In this document: piece by piece, positions 13,201 through 27,000 of the stretch
Layout of the letters: every line of letters begins with the position of its first letter
How positions within the stretch are numbered: position 1 is the first letter of the stretch
The notes under the pieces: generated by a model
What the model was told of the DNA's origin: nothing
Database searches by the model: none
The model's input: only the letters and a program-made list of their open reading frames with translations
From: Reclinomonas americana ATCC 50394
Lineage: Eukaryota; Jakobida; Jakobea; Jakobida
Direction of reading: 5' to 3'
Assembly: GCA_048213135.1 (NCBI GenBank)
Contig: PS015097.1
Coordinates: forward strand, 72,679-136,678
DNA length: 64,000 bases
Made by a program: the position numbers and the translations under genes

Positions 13201-15095
13201 CATTCTGCGACATTGCAATGTGCGTTCTGCTTCTCACCACAATGTTGTCACCACTGCAGCGCTCAAATCCGTGACCTCGCCGCCACAACTCCAACACGAT
13301 CGACCGGCCGAGTGACGCCAACTACGGAGGGCGATGCGCGCATGTCGGTACGTTGTCTCGCCCCCTTGCTATGGCTTTGTTGGGGTGCTGACGCTGACGA
13401 TTTCCGGGAAGCTGCTGGAGTTGCAGTTGCAGGACACGTTCCTCACGCGTCTGCGAGTTTTGCAGCGTGCACTGGAGACGGAAAAGACCGAGCGCGACAA
13501 GACAGCAATGGTGTGTATTGATTGTGTGAGCAGCTGTTTCACTCAACAAGCCCCGCATGCTCATTTCTGTTCGACATGCAGCAATTGACAGTGGAGGTAC
13601 AAGCGCGAGTGGCGCTGGAGAAGCAACTGCGAGAGGCGCAAGTACAACATCAGGATGAAGTGAACGAAATGGTGCGTTACCGGCCGTGCGAAGATGCCGT
13701 GTCGGTGACTCATTTTTCGATGGTGGGTGTGGGCAGACGGACCGCATTCGGGAACTGCGCCAGCGGCTGCGTGAACTGGAGCGCAACGTCGACGGCGTCG
13801 AGGACACGAATGGATCACCACCACGTACACCCTTGTCGCGATCATTACCACCGCTGCAGGCAGATTCGAGCAGTCGAGCGGCGCCGGAGAGTCCTTCGGC
13901 GGTCATGCTGACACACGATCTGCAGACTGCGGTGAGAACTGGCGTCATGCATGTGTGTGCGCGGGCTGGTGGAGTCTGACATTCGATCTCCTTGCCGCAA
14001 CAGCACTCCGAGTTGTTGCAGGAGAGGCTGCGGGCGCACAAGCTCGAGCAGGAGATTGCACGGCTGGACAGCGACTATCGCTTGCTGAAACAGCGTGCCG
14101 CACTGATGGAGGACACGCTGGCTGCACTGCGGGAGCAGGGCGTGAATGTGAAGGTACTGTGCTGTCCACCGAGGGTTGCTTGTGGGCTTTGGTTATTTAC
14201 GTGTTTGTGGTTGTTTTTGTTGGATGTCGACAGCCAATGGCGGTCACTCGGCTTCCCAACAAGGCCTCGGCCGACGCGGTGAGCAGCGAGTTCGGCCAGC
14301 GCGCTGCGCAGCGTGCCGAATCGGAGGAGTTGCAACGCGAGAACGAGCGTCTGAGACGGCAAGTCGACCAGGTCTGTGTGCATCGTACTGCTGGCTTAGT
14401 GGGTGCCAAACAGACTGACCTCTTGCAACGTCTCGCAGCTGCGAACGGATCTGCGCGCACAGGCGACTCCCATTGGCGTATTGGTGCGTACGGGTGCGAG
14501 ATGCAGTGCACGCAGGGTCTCCTCATCTCACCACGCGGTTCCCTCGCGCAGAGCCCCGGGAGTATGACGGCCGAGCTGAAGCGACAGCTCGACATTGAGA
14601 AGCAGTACGCGGAAAAGCTGGGTCAGGAACTCGTGCAAGAGGTACGCGAGGTGACAGTGTTGCCTGCACTGCATCACATGACTGCTCAAGTGACCCTTGC
14701 GCAGTTCATCAATCGGGAACAATTGGAGCAGAACCTGCGCAGCCGCGAGGAGGCCGTGAACGCACTCGAGGCCGAGCGAGCCGAACTGCTGCGAGCTCTG
14801 GAGCAAGGCCACAACATGACGCGGCAGCTGGAGGAGTCGCTTCGCGAGCTGCACTCGGCACACGAACACGTTGCGTAAGGCAGAGGTGAAGCTGCTCCTC
14901 TGTGGGCGACTGGGTGCTGACCCTGGGCGCGTGACACAGTTGCAGCAAGAGACCAATGCCGCGCGCCTGTCGGAGCTGGAAGAGGAGCTGAAGAATGTGC
15001 GCGCCGAAAAAGACGAAGCGCTGCGCAAAGTCGAGCTATCTCGCATCTTTACTGTCAACTTTGTGGATCGTCTCATCGAGTCGTCGTCGCTGTGA
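7261..15095 (+). CDS. Long Kelch-repeat / coiled-coil protein (Tea1-like architecture)
   Basis: The start at 7261 gives MKWSVPASTAAGGPSERQAS, joined to NTLYVHGGNNGSVWFGD. About six Kelch blades follow: RLFMFGGRDESSWFNDMF, RMIVFGGFSAGFSNEVF, CLYIIGGTNGDQDFMDVF, ECILFGGQSGGDTCFADT, and a weaker GCGDHDFLRDTF near 8600. Between the blades come PPPRAWHT, PSARGWHTCS and PEPRHSHS turns. From about 8820 to 15095 the gene is a chain of some 25 short exons encoding almost continuous coiled coil rich in E, Q, R, L and A heptads, for example RDATVGDLEGQLKQRDAAAA and ELERLRSELEYAETEAAQL. It is broken by short Ser/Pro linkers (about 10580-10660 and 13260-13320). A propeller followed by a long coiled coil is the layout of the fungal cell-end marker Tea1 and related polarity factors. 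Similarity beyond the layout cannot be claimed. The stop follows VDRLIESSSL. Joining the Kelch and coil halves rests on continuous exons near 8700-8830. Confidence 0.7.
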
Positions 15096-15202
15096 CGAAG
15101 AAGAACACGGACGATACAGCCTGTAGCTGACAACAAAAAAGTGAAACGGCTTTTGTAAATCACCGCACACCAAATTTAGTCTTCATTCTGCGAGAGTCTG
15201 CA

Positions 15203-17557
15203 ATGCGTCTGCGTTTCCCGAGTGCCTCTGTGGGTGTGGAAGATGGTCCACTGGTGCCTCTCCATGTCGACATTGCGGTGGTGAAGCCAGGCGGTGTCAT
15301 TACTCGTCGTCGCGTGCATGTGAGTGTGCACAACACACACACTTGCACACACACTCGTTTGCACACGCAGACACACACATAGAGTGAGCAAGAGAGCAAA
15401 AAGTAAGAGTGAGTGAGAAGAGTGCATTTGCACGCGTGCATGCATGCATGCTGGGCAATCAATCACAAATGCGTGCAATTTTTTCGTCAGTGTCTCACTC
15501 GTGCTCAGGTGGACTGCTCGTCGACGCACAACCTCTTCCGCCTGCGCAACTTTGTCAGTGCGCGTGCACTGCTGCAGCCGCCGGCGATGAGCTGGGTGTG
15601 GACACTGGGCGACGCAGAGCCTGTGCACATGACGTTTTCGCAGAGTGGCAAAGTCGGCTCGTCTTTCGCCGACTTGCGTTTGGCGCGTGACAGCGTTGTC
15701 TATGCCATTGGTGTGTTCTGTTCTCTGTGCTCTCTCTCTCTCTCTCTTCTTGTGTCGGCGTTGGTTGCTGACTGCATGCATTATTGCAAAAAAAAGGATC
15801 GCGCGTGGAGCTCTCGGCTGCCGAGGTCGCCGATGTCATTGAGCGCTGCAGTTGCGCGTGTCTCCGTCTCCTTCGTGTGTGTGTGTGTGTGTATGTGTGT
15901 TGTCTCACCTGCAGCGGGGTGTGCGCAGAGAGCGATTCGGTGGAGGAGTACGACGAGGCGGCTGATGCGGCTGCGGTGGCTCGTGTCGGCGAGACGAATG
16001 TGGGCGGCGGCGGTGCGCTGGCGGCACGCGTGGTGTTGTATGCCGATGGTCACCCGGTGCATGCCTACCGGGTACGTCGTCGCTCATGCACGTGAGGGGA
16101 ACAGAAAGAGTGTTGGTGCTCACTTCTTCTCTCTCTTTCCCTCTCTCGGTAGCTGTCGCTGCCGGCTGGTGCCACTGTGGGCGATGCGTACGAGGCGCTG
16201 CGTGGAGCTGGCGATGCGCACACTGCTGCGCTGGGCGAAGTCCGCTCAGTCACTTGCTGGTCGCAAGGCAGCAAGATCGCCTCCAGTACGCCGCTGTCGG
16301 ATGCGTCTGTCGATGCGTCGCACGTGGAGATCTTTTGTTGCGTCGCTTGGAAGCATGCATGCTCTGCTGTCGTCCGTGCCCTCACGTACACTGGCCGCAG
16401 CCTACACCACCACCTCGACGGGCTCGAAGAGTGGCAAAGTGTCGCGTCGCTCGCACGGCGAGTCGAGCTCGAGGGCAGCGGGCGAGAAGGGCGGTGCATC
16501 GGCATCGGCTGCCGCTGGCGAGTCGAGTGCCGCTGGTGGCCGTGGACGCCAAGGCCGCAAGAGGGCCGAGGATGACTCCTCGCCACCGCCGCGGCGCCCG
16601 CGCAAGCCGTCCTCCTCCGCTGCCGCCGCGTCGGCAGACGACTCGGCGGATGGCAGCGACGCAACACCCACTGGCAAGATCCTCTCCGACAGCGAGGCCG
16701 TGGCTGCCATCGAGGCTGCTGTGGCGCACGCCGACGAGGGACTGTCGCAGAGCGACCTGCTGAAGGCGTTGCGCAAGGTGTGCGCGCGCGTGCGCATGAG
16801 TGTCATTGTTCGTTGTTTCTCACGTGTCTCCTCCGCAGGTCGGCTTTGAGTGGCGCCAGTACCAGCAGGCCAACCATGAGAGACGATCGCTGCGCCAGTT
16901 CATTGAGGACGAGGTCGACGTGTTTGTGCACACCAACGTCTCGGACTCCAGGTATCTGCGATACTACCCGCGGTGCGTACTGTGCTGAAACACGTTGGCC
17001 GTATTTTCTCTTTTTCGTTGTGCCTCACCCGCTACGGTGCAGCAAGCGCAACGCCACCGTGTTTGTGTCGTCCTCGTACCAGTGGGTCGAGAAGGACTAC
17101 GCCGCCGTATTCAGCGGCGTGGGCTCGGGGGCCGGCGTGCAGCAGGTGCAGGTGCTGTTGCAGGGCGGCGCGCTTGTGCGCTTCCGTTCGTGGGAGGACG
17201 CCGAGTACGCCATGGACCACTTCAACGGCTACCGTGTCGGCGACTTTACATTGTCGGTGCGTCCGGCGAAGACCAGCCTCGGCCGTGGTCGCTCGCGTGG
17301 CAGCGGCGGTGGCAGCGGCAGCGGCGGCGGCAGCCGTCGCGGCAAGCGTGGTGAGTGCGCACTGTCGTCATTGATCTCTTCTTTGTGTGTCGCTGACACG
17401 GATGTGTGCATTGGCAGGCGCGGGCGCACGATCGGCACGTGCGGCCTCGGCCGATGAGGAGGACGACCAGGAGGCCTCTGGTAGCGGCAGTGGCTCCGCG
17501 TCGGCAACGACGACCACGACCACGACCACGACGACCACCGCCACCGGTGACGAATAA
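15203..17557 (+). CDS. Protein of unknown function with C-terminal RRM and Gly/Ser/Thr-rich tail
   Basis: The start at 15203 (MRLRFPSASVGVEDGPLVPL) is in phase with the next exon, VDCSSTHNLFRLRNFVSARA, after a CA/TG-rich intron. The middle has alternating hydrophobic segments (AARVVLYADGHPVHAYR, LSLPAGATVGDAYEAL), then a basic, Ser/Ala/Gly/Lys-rich disordered segment (about 16420-16680). Next is a short helical block (SDSEAVAAIEAAVAHADEGL) and VGFEWRQYQQANHERRSL. The C-terminal domain NATVFVSSSYQWVEKDYAAV ... ALVRFRSWEDAEYAMDHFNG ... FTLSVRPAKTS has the beta-alpha-beta-beta-alpha-beta layout and AMxxFNGY helix of an RNA-recognition motif. It is followed by an RGRSRGSGGG tail and a run of Thr, ending TATGDE at a TAA. 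RNA binding is a fair inference from the RRM. I do not recognise the N-terminal half. Confidence 0.7.
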
Positions 17558-17785
17558 GCCGTGCCCGACGTCACCGTCGTCGTCGTTTCCCTTTTCACCC
17601 ATCGTTAGACTAGCTTCTGCCGTGCGGCGGGTCGATTCGATCCGCCGCTTGCGTTCCCTTTCCCACCTGCCCCTATGACTCCCTCTCTGCCTCCTTTCTT
17701 CTTAGTGAAGCGCGATTCGTTGCATGATTGCATGACAAGAAAAAAACGACGGTCCCCGTCCGCTCTCCTTTATCTCCTCGTAACG

Positions 17786-20700
17786 ATGAGCGCCTCGTTC
17801 CGTGGTCGTCGTCTCAGCGCACTGCCGCCTGCACACGAGCTGGTGTGCACGCGCGTGACGAGTGATGACGCACATGCACCAATCTTCTTCAATCTCATTT
17901 CTTGCGTGTGCGTGTGTGCAGTCGGCAGCCACCGTGTCACTGGATGTGTCGCAGAATGCACTGCGTGTGTTGCGCACCGCAGCACCGCTCTCACGCTCCT
18001 TGGCCGACGTGTGTCCGCAATTGTCGCACCTGGATGTATCATGCAATCAACTCAGTTCCTCTATCTCATCCTCATGCCCTCATTGCCGCACTGCCTGTTC
18101 ATATGTGTACCACGTTGCCCCTGCCTGGCCTCTCCTTTCCTCCTTCTCTTCCCACACACAGCGCAACTCGACGGTCTGCCGACCTCGTTGGAGCAGCTGT
18201 TTGCGGCGCGAAATCGGCTCGGCGATCACTTGCAGTTGTCTCGATTGCCGCGTCTGGAGGAGGCCGACTTGTCGCACAACCCGGCTCTGCGTGCAGTCAG
18301 CGTGCTCCCCTCGTGCGAGTCGCTGCGTTTGCTGCGCCTGGCCTACTGCAGCATCAGTGATATTCGAGGACTTGCCAGCCTGAAGACGCTGGAGAGTCTG
18401 GACTTGGAGGGTGCGTGGAGGTCGTCGTGCACGTGTCCAGTTCGCTTGGCTTTGTTGCACTCATGCGCTGTGATGCACCCAGGCAATCAGCTGGGCCCGG
18501 GCCTCGACGACATTCGCGTGCTCAGCGCTCTGCCGCGCCTGCGAACACTGCGACTGGCCGGCAATCCGCTCGCCGCCGACCCCGCGTACCGCGTGACGGT
18601 TCGCAAGCTGCTCCCGAATCTGGTGCGACTGGACGGCGAACGTGCGTATGCGGTGCGCTCTTTTCGTTTCCTCCACCTTGTCTGTCGCTCATGCACTGGA
18701 AAACGGGCAGGTCTCGAGGCGGATCAGAGCCCGACACGATCCCGCTCTCCCACTGCAGTCGGCGGCCTCAATCGGCCTCGCCCCGAACCGCTGGTAGTGG
18801 ACGATCTGCTGCGTCGCTCGCGAGAGCTCATCAGCAGTGTCACACACGCCGAGGAGTCTCGCGATCGGCGAACGGCAGATGTCACCACTCCCCCCGGGCG
18901 ACATGGCAAGACTCGCGCTCGGTCATCGCCTCCACCCTCCACTGCATCACTGAATCTGTCGCCGTCTAGTGGCACCAGTCACCGTCGGCCAGGCAGCAAC
19001 AATGGCGCGAGTCGCTACGCCCCATCGTCGCCAACAGCTCCACCGCCACAGGAACCAGTTCCGCGACCACTGTCGCCGGCAAGTCGCCGTATGCCCGCTC
19101 CCCTCAGCCCTCCCCTGTCTCCTGCGCGCTACTCGCCACCATCGTCGCCATCCGCACCCGCACCACTTCGCTCATCGTCTGGCTCGTTGAGTACGCCGCT
19201 GTCGGTGACCACCCAGTCGACGCTGCAGCAACTGGTGGCGCAGAACCGACACTTGCTGGACGAGCTCGATCGTGTGCATCAGGATCGCTCCCAACTGAAG
19301 CGCACACTCGAAGGCACACGGCGGCAGGCACAGGCTGACAAGGAGAAGGCAAATGATGAGATGTGGAGGCTCGAGCACCGTGCGTCGACTGCCGAAGACC
19401 ACGCACAGCGGCTACGCAAGTCGGTGCGTATGTAGATTAAGTTTCGTTCTGTCTCCTGTTTGCTACTCTTGTTCTTCACACGTATTCTCCCGCCGCACAG
19501 GTAAATGAGGTCGAGGCTGAGCTGGTGTGCGCGCGCGCCGCGCTCGCCGATGTCTTGCACGGAGTGGCGTATGAACAGAGCGACTGGCTGCAGGAGTACC
19601 GTCGTCGGTATGCCGCTGGCCAGCCGAGCGAGCCAGTTGTCGCTACACTGCAGCACCAGAATCGCTCATTGGCGCAGCATATTCGCGCCTTGCACGACGA
19701 TCTGGAGGAAGCTGGTTGCGTAGAGCATGGTGCTGTACACAGAGGGAGAGAGAGAGAGAGATTGCACTCTGACTGCGCCTTGTTGAACACTTGACAGAGG
19801 AACTGCACCAAAGCGCTGCGTCGCCACCGAAACCGCCACTCGTGTTGCCGTCGGCACCGAGTGAGGTTGTGGAGGAGGAAATCACTCGTGAAACTTGCGA
19901 GGCGCTCGGTACGTGATGCGTCTGTCACGCAGTCAGTCAGTATTCTGTGCCGACGCACATCCGCCGCTGGCAGAATACTCGTCGCAGTTGAAGCGGTGGC
20001 TGATCGGCGAACTCAATCGGAGTCACGTGGCGGCCAAGCTGTCGGCATCGCAGTCGCCGCCGCGGCAGTCGGTGTCGGCACCGCGCAGTGCACGCCAGTC
20101 TGCCGAGCGTCCAAGTTACCATCAGCAGGTGCGTGACGACTGGTGAGCGTGACACAAGGATCGTTTTTCTTGCTCACTGGTGGTGAGTGAGGCAGGCTAC
20201 AAGCGCACGTGGACCGAGCGGAGGTACACCAGGAGACATGGCGGCAGCGCTGTGGTCGCGCGGTGCCGAGCCCGCGGCCGATCGTCAATTCATGCATGCC
20301 GAGTCGCATCCATCGCCTGCCCCAGGTCCGTTGCCACCATCGTCGCCAGGTGGTTCTGCTTCGCGAGGTGACAAGGGTAAGCGCACTTCCCACGTGTTGT
20401 TGCGCAGAAGATGAATTGATGTCTGTCACCAGGGACATCGCTCCGGAGATTGTCGTTCAGTGGGTCGCAGCAGTCGATGCCAGGTACGCTGGATGTGCCG
20501 GCGAGGTCCATGTTTGGCGTGGCGTGCACGGATTGACCCATGGATGCGTGCTGCAGATCCTGAGCCGCTGGTGCCCGCCGCAGGCGATGAGGCCGCTGCC
20601 CTGTTGCAGGCCGTGCGCAGTGTGCCACCGCAGCATGCGCGCAACCTGTACGAGGAGCTCAGCAGCCTTCGATTGCGGTCGAGTGGCGACCGAGCTCCCG

Positions 20701-20958
20701 CTGCGTCGCTTCGTTCCAGCCACACCACGGACTCGCTGCTGTGCGTGTTGTTGTTGTCGATGCGTGTTCACCTATTCAATCCAATCGCTTACCGCCGTGC
20801 ACGCAGGTCGAGTGACCGCGAGCGACAGTTCAGAGAGGCGCATGTGAGTCGTGAGCGGAAGTCTTGTTCACATGAACATTGCTGTACTCAAAAACTTCTT
20901 TTCACTTGGGCAGTGGAGGAAGCTCAAGGCCGAGCGCCAGAGTGCTGGCCTGGAATGA
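17786..20958 (+). CDS. Leucine-rich-repeat / coiled-coil protein
   Basis: The start MSASFRGRRLSALPPAHEL (17786) joins in phase 0 to SAATVSLDVSQNALRVL. About six SDS22-type leucine-rich repeats follow: QLSHLDVSCNQLS, TSLEQLFAARNRLGDHL, RLEEADLSHNPALRAV, SLRLLRLAYCSISDIRGL and RLRTLRLAGNPLAADPAYR. They close with the typical cap VRKLLPNLVRLDGE. Next comes a long Ser/Pro/Arg-rich disordered region (about 18720-19190), then coiled coil (VAQNRHLLDELDRVHQDRSQ ... ANDEMWRLEHRASTAEDHAQ). A second Pro/Ser-rich stretch precedes a helical end (WRKLKAERQSAGLE, stop TGA at 20958). Proteins built as SDS22 repeats, cap and coiled coil are common at centrosomes and cilia (CEP97, centriolin and LRRC classes). 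That is a class resemblance, not an orthology call. Exons between 19790 and 20880 are poorly fixed. Confidence 0.7.
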
Positions 20959-21003
20959 GTTGGACGATGAACAGAAATTAACAATCTATATGGTCGCCCC
21001 ACT

Positions 21004-24000
21004 TTACTTGAAGTACTGCGAGAGATCCTCGCCCGACAGTTCTTCGATCACATTCACCAGCGTCTGCGCATGCGCCTCCACCTCAGCCGAGTCGTCGTCC
21101 ATGAGTTCGGCCAGCGTCGAAATGCTGTCAGGCAGCAGCACGAGGAACTCGGGGCCCACGCGCTGGTACAAGGCACGCAGAGCCGAAACGCAAGCGTAGC
21201 GCACTTGCGGGCTGCGATGGCGCCCGGCCTCCAACACCGAGTGGTGGAGCGGACGCCACAGCGACTGGGCATCGGCCACACACAGCGCCAACTGAGCAAT
21301 GGTCGGCACCACTTCGCTCTCCATACGGCGGCGGAAAGCGTCGGGGCCACCAAACGGTTGCTGCAGCTGCCCCGCCAGCGGATCGCAGATGAGCGCGAAA
21401 CGATCCCGATCGACAAATCTGTAAGCGACGCGTCAACAGCTGCAGCGTACACAGTGGCGGATACACCGAGTACGGAAACGAACCCGCGGACATCGTAGGT
21501 GAAGCAGCGGCGGAGAGCAGCCACCACCGCCATCATCAGCTCGTGTCGCACACGCAGCGGGGAGATCACTGCGAACAGAGATTGCGCACGGTGTGTGAGT
21601 GCATGCTTTTGTACGAGACAAATGCAGGCTACACACCATCGGAAGACATGTCCAGGCGCTCCGCATCGACGACATTGTACTGCAGCGTGCAGGAGGCCGA
21701 CTGCGCAGCACCGTCATGCAGCAACGCCACAATGTGCTCCCACACTTCGGCAAAGTGCGGCACAAGAATCGACTGTGTGTGTAAGTGCGCGGTTGCGTCA
21801 GAAGAATGCTCGCCGCGCACGGGATACCACATAGCGCAGCAAAAAAAAAAAAAACCTTGAGGGTGTCGCCCAGCGTGGCCATCAAACGGTAGAATGACAA
21901 GACACGTTCGGCACGGAGTGGACGCTGCACACAGCGTCGTTCTTGTCAGCTCACCTGCGACACGTGACACACGCACACACTTACACATGCCTTTTGACGA
22001 GCACCACTGTGCTTCTCATCATCGTCATCGTCCTCATCTTCGTCGTCCTCCTCATCCTCACTCTCCTCGTGATCGCCATCTTCCTCATCCTCGTTGCCGG
22101 TCACTCGGCGATGTGCCCACGAGAACAGGCGCCGATAGATGGGCTGGAAGCGCTTCTCATTCAGTCGCAGCAACAGCTGCACAAAGGCCGCGTGCAACGC
22201 ATCCTCCACCGCATTCACGCCAGAGACCTGCGGTCGAAGAGTGAGTACGCCACCCACACACACACCAACGACAGTTGCCGGCCGGCCACGCACCTGCAGC
22301 TCGATGGCAGCCGGAGACGATCGGAGCGACAGACCACGAATGAACAACTCGGTGACCTCCGACAAGTGCAAGCGAAGGACGTCGATCTTGGACGAGGCCA
22401 GAATGCGACCGAGGAAGCCGAAGCACTCGCGCAGACCGTCGGCACTGGTGGACAGTGCGCGGAAGGCGGTCTCCAGAGCCGGCAGTAGGTGCTCCATTGA
22501 AACCTGCGTGGCGAGGATGTCGAACACCTCGCCGCTCTTCTCCTTCAGCTTGTCGTTGGTGTCGGCCAGAACGGACGGGTGCAACAGAGCCGCAAGAATG
22601 CTGCCAATGTACGGGGTGCAGAAGGCAGCCAGACGCCGCATCACCAGCTCCATGGCGTTGACGGCGGCGGCGCGCACTGTGCTGGCCAACGCGACATCTT
22701 GCACGCCAGCACTCAGGGGTACCAGCTCCACAATGCGCGGGAAGAACACGGGGAACTGTTCGAGCACGCGCGCACCCAGCTTGGACCTACACCATGCGCA
22801 CGGTGAGTGCTGCTGCAAGGATGGAGCTGATAATTGCGAGCGAGCGATGGAAAACGCAACGTAATGGAGCCAATGCACAAGCATGCCGATGCGACCACAC
22901 TGGCCGGGGGACCGGAAACCGCTGTGGCCATGAGAATGTCGACCACTCGCGGAATAATGTCCACGAACGGCGTGACGTGCGAGCTGGCAAAGTTGCGCGC
23001 AAGGATCTCCACCGCCCACAGCGCCACTTGGCGGTTGACGTGGAACTGTGCGCCAGACACACAAAGTCAAGTCAGGATGATTGTCGCCCATTGAGAGAGT
23101 TGTGGGGGAATCGGTGCGCAACATCAGCCACATCATCGGCGTCCTCCTCATCAGCCGACAAGAGCGACATTTCAATCTCCGACACAATGCTGACAACGAG
23201 AGTGATGTCGGCCGGCGACATGCTGTCGCGAGTGGCCGTAATGCGCTCGTTCAGCAACTGCAGTGCCTTGCGCTTAATCTGCGGCGGCATACAATGAATG
23301 ATTAGCAGCAGCCTACTTGGACGGGAGAGAAAATAAGCATGCTCACTGCACCTTCGGGTCCTCCTGGTGCAGCAACTCGGTGATGGCAGCCAGGAACGAC
23401 GGCACATCGAGCAGCAGGTTCACGTGGTCGAGGCACTTGCTCAACAACTCCGACGCGCCTGCGTTTCAAAATACGGTCCGTCGTCAGATGACACATACAA
23501 GTCCAACGAGAAGCACGCATGCACACACTCACCATTCCAGAACGCCGTCTCAATGGCCGGCACGTCTTCCGCCTGCACAACACATGAGTGCGACCGAAAG
23601 GAGGCAGTGTACGCACGAGCAAAAAAACGCACCTGCAACACTTCACCCGAGAGGCGCATGAGGACCACGACACTCTCGAACAGCTGCAAGAGCGTCGGCT
23701 GCATGTTGCCCAGCGATGCCGCAGCCATATCTGCACACGCATCTCCATGAGCATCAGACGGTGCAGGAAGGGACAAACCATCAATGCGCAACTCTCAGCA
23801 CGGAGGCGGCGATTCATGAACTCGAGCTCCAGCAGGAACAGACGGAAGACACGCTTGAGCTCCGGCAGCGATTTCCTGCAGTAAATCACAACAGCCGCGT
23901 GTCAGCAGTCTCGCCTGATCACAGACGGACACCGACAGGCACACGCAACGGTTTCTTGGTCTCCGACACACTGCCGCCCCACTTGGCAACCATGGACTGC

Positions 24001-27000
24001 AGCCGCTGGGCCAAACTGCGTCACATCGACAAGTCAGTTTGTCGATCTTCTTTGAGTGCAGCGACACAAACAGCCACTCAACTTGGTGCGTCGCTCCTGC
24101 TCACGCTCGGTCCAGAACGCAATCGCATGCTGCAGCATAAAGCGCATCACCGTGAGCTGCTGGCGCACAGGGAAGTCCTCAGCCAGGCGGTAGGTGAGCT
24201 CCAGCACTTCTGCTGATTCGGCGCTCCTCACACCGGCCTCCATCTACACTCACGCTTTTCAGCACACATGGATCACAACGAGACACGTGTGTGCGCCATT
24301 CACCTCCACACACTCCTCCATCAGCATCTGCAACAGTGGGTACAGCGCACGGTCGGGTGTCAGCACCGATACCAAGGTGTGCAACAACGGCAGCCGACGG
24401 TGCGGCGGCACAGCCGCGACACTGGTTGCAAACGTGCGCAGAATCGCCAGTGGATCCATGGACGGCGAGCCATTCGGCCCGTTGCTGAGGAGTGCAGGCA
24501 CGAGGGTCTCCAGAGTCTGTGGACGGACAACAAAGTAGCGTTTAGTGAGATCGAATGGCTGACAAATAAACGGGACTCTGCTGCCGTTACCTTGCGAATC
24601 ACAGTGTGCGTGTAATTGTCGTCTTGCGCCACGGCAGTGGTTCCCATGACAGTAAACACTGGCATCACCGAGGTGATAATGCCTTGCGGGCAAGCGGCGG
24701 CGAACTCGCCAAGCAAGAGGAGAGCATGACTGAGCGTTTGCGGATTGCGATCCTCTGCGACGACGGTGAGTACATGGCAGAGAGGGAACCGCCGCTGCCC
24801 CATTTGATTCTTCTTCGCCCCACAAACCTCGAATCAGTGTAACCAGCGCGTCCACATCGACGGCGTCCACCAACTCCTTGGTTCGCCCGGCCCCACCAGC
24901 CGCTCCCCGCTGCACAATACGCAGGGCATTGGACAAGGCCATTTGCTTGGTGTATGCCGACTCAAAATCTGCAACTGCAGTGTCAGCAGGGCATGGTGCG
25001 AGCGACTGAGGACGAGTGGGAGAGGTGACAACAACACCTTCAGTGATGACGCGCTCCAGGTTCGACAGAGTCGCAATCAGCTGGAAGATCGGCTGCAACA
25101 ACGCATGGTCGTTCTGCAAATCCGTCGCGTACACGAGCTCCAAGGCCGTGGTAACCGCCGGCAGTTTCTGGTCGACCTGTGCACGCAGTTGCTCGCGCGA
25201 CGACTCGTTTGACGGTGCCACCACCGCGCTGCCAGCAGCCTGCTTCGCGCCACCCTTCTTGGCGCGCTTGTTCTTGCCGGCAGACGCCTCCGGTCGGTCA
25301 AAGAATGCATCGAACTCCGCAGAGAAGGCCACCAAAGCCCTGGCGACCACACTGGCATCTGCGTGAGGGTGGAGGGTGAGAGTACTTGCCACGCACACAC
25401 ACTTGTTGTGCAGCGTCGTACCAATGTTAAGCTGCTGCAGCGTGTGCTCGAGAAGCGCAGCCACGTGCTTGGTGGTGTGCGCCATGAGGCGCAGCTTGCA
25501 CAGCGCCGTGAAAATGTTACCGTGCGAATCAGCCGGCAGAGCTACACATCAAGTGTGCAAAAACATGAGCGCGCCGTGCCTGTCAACCACTTGCAAGCAT
25601 GACGTGATGCGTACCTTGGAAGAGTTCAGGAGTCAGCTGCGTAAGCGCCGCCGTGGCCACCGTCTGCAACGCCGCATTGGCGTGCGCATCTGTGTAGAAT
25701 GAGAACAGAGAATAAGTGAGTCTTGCCGGCAAAACAACACAACGGTGTATACACGAAAGCAACAGAACTTGGACGACTGGAGAGCTCCAGGCACTGCGTA
25801 AGCAGCGAAGCAGCAGCAGTGGCCGATGCTACACCAGTGGCGACAGTTGCTGGCGTGACCGCAGTAAGAATGGCGGCCACGCATTCGGCATGCAACAGCA
25901 GATCCGACTCCTATCACGCGGGGTCTTCGTGAGACAGCGTGCACATGCACACTTTCCTCGCACACAACACACACACACACACACATACCGCTGTCGGAGC
26001 AGAGAACGCTTCAATAGACAGGCGGGCAATCGGCAGCGACGCCGTCAGACGCGCAGACGAGTGCACCAAGGACATGGCGCGCAGGCACTGCAAGCGGACG
26101 TGCGGCAGCTGATCGCACTCGCCGGTGGCCATGCACAGACCACTGATGCAACGCGCACTGCATGCACTCAACATGGTAAGACGGCCCGACTCACATAATG
26201 GTAGAGCCAGCTATGTGCACTCACCGCTCGCCCGCCGCCATCACACTCCCAGCACCGTCGGTGTCGCTGAGCAACGAACCCAAGAGGCGCGATACAACAC
26301 GCGCATCGCCGTGGATCTCATCACCGCTGTCCACCAGCGCCGCCATCAACTTGACGAGGTCCTGCTCCTTCTTGTGCTGCAGAGCGGTGAGACTCGTGCG
26401 CGTTTTTTTGTGGTACTCTTCTCCACCCACAAACCTTGGTCTTGGACGCGGCCGGCACATGCAACGCAGCAAATGCCGGGTACTTGCAGGCCTGAACAAA
26501 GCTTTGCGCCACAGCCACCGCACCCGCGCGCACCATCTGCAGCACACAAGCATGTCAGTTCTTGACGACCAACATCTATTCTCCGGTGCACGACTGGGTA
26601 CGTACCGGTTCCGCGGCTTGCAGCGCGGTCAAGATGCAATCAAACAGGAAACACGCCGCCTTGGCAGTTGCATCTGCCGGCGCCTGTGACAGCACCTGCA
26701 ACCATGCCGCACGATCGCCATCCGACGCGACGCAGCGGGTGTACGCTTGCAGAGACGAGTTGGCGACGGCCAAGGCGCGCACGGCGCTCAGTGGAGCTGC
26801 GTGTGTGCCACACACGTCAGCCTCCGAGATTATGAAAAGAATGTGCATCTCGCGCACGCAACTGGACTGTGGCGATGTCCAAGCGGCGGCAAAGGCATGC
26901 AACAGCACGCCACGCAGGTGGCGGCGAGCGAGCACCTGCAACGGTCGCTCGAGAATGGCAAATGCGCTGTCCTGCAACATCCACTCCAGCAGGCGCCACA

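Noticed and set aside
15314-15510. CA/TG-rich stretch as a separate short gene or regulatory array
   Set aside because: It is bounded by a GTGCAT donor and a CTCAG acceptor in phase 0 with the flanking exons, so it is an intron.
17630-17665. A tRNA T-arm-like string (GGGTCGATTCGATCCGC) after the RRM gene
   Set aside because: The stem and loop sizes do not fit a T-arm, and no acceptor, D or anticodon arms surround it.
21946-23196. A 416-residue open frame taken as one exon of UTP10
   Set aside because: It runs through at least one intron (TG/CA-rich, AG-ended) and frame-shifted helices. Only parts of it belong to the UTP10 product.
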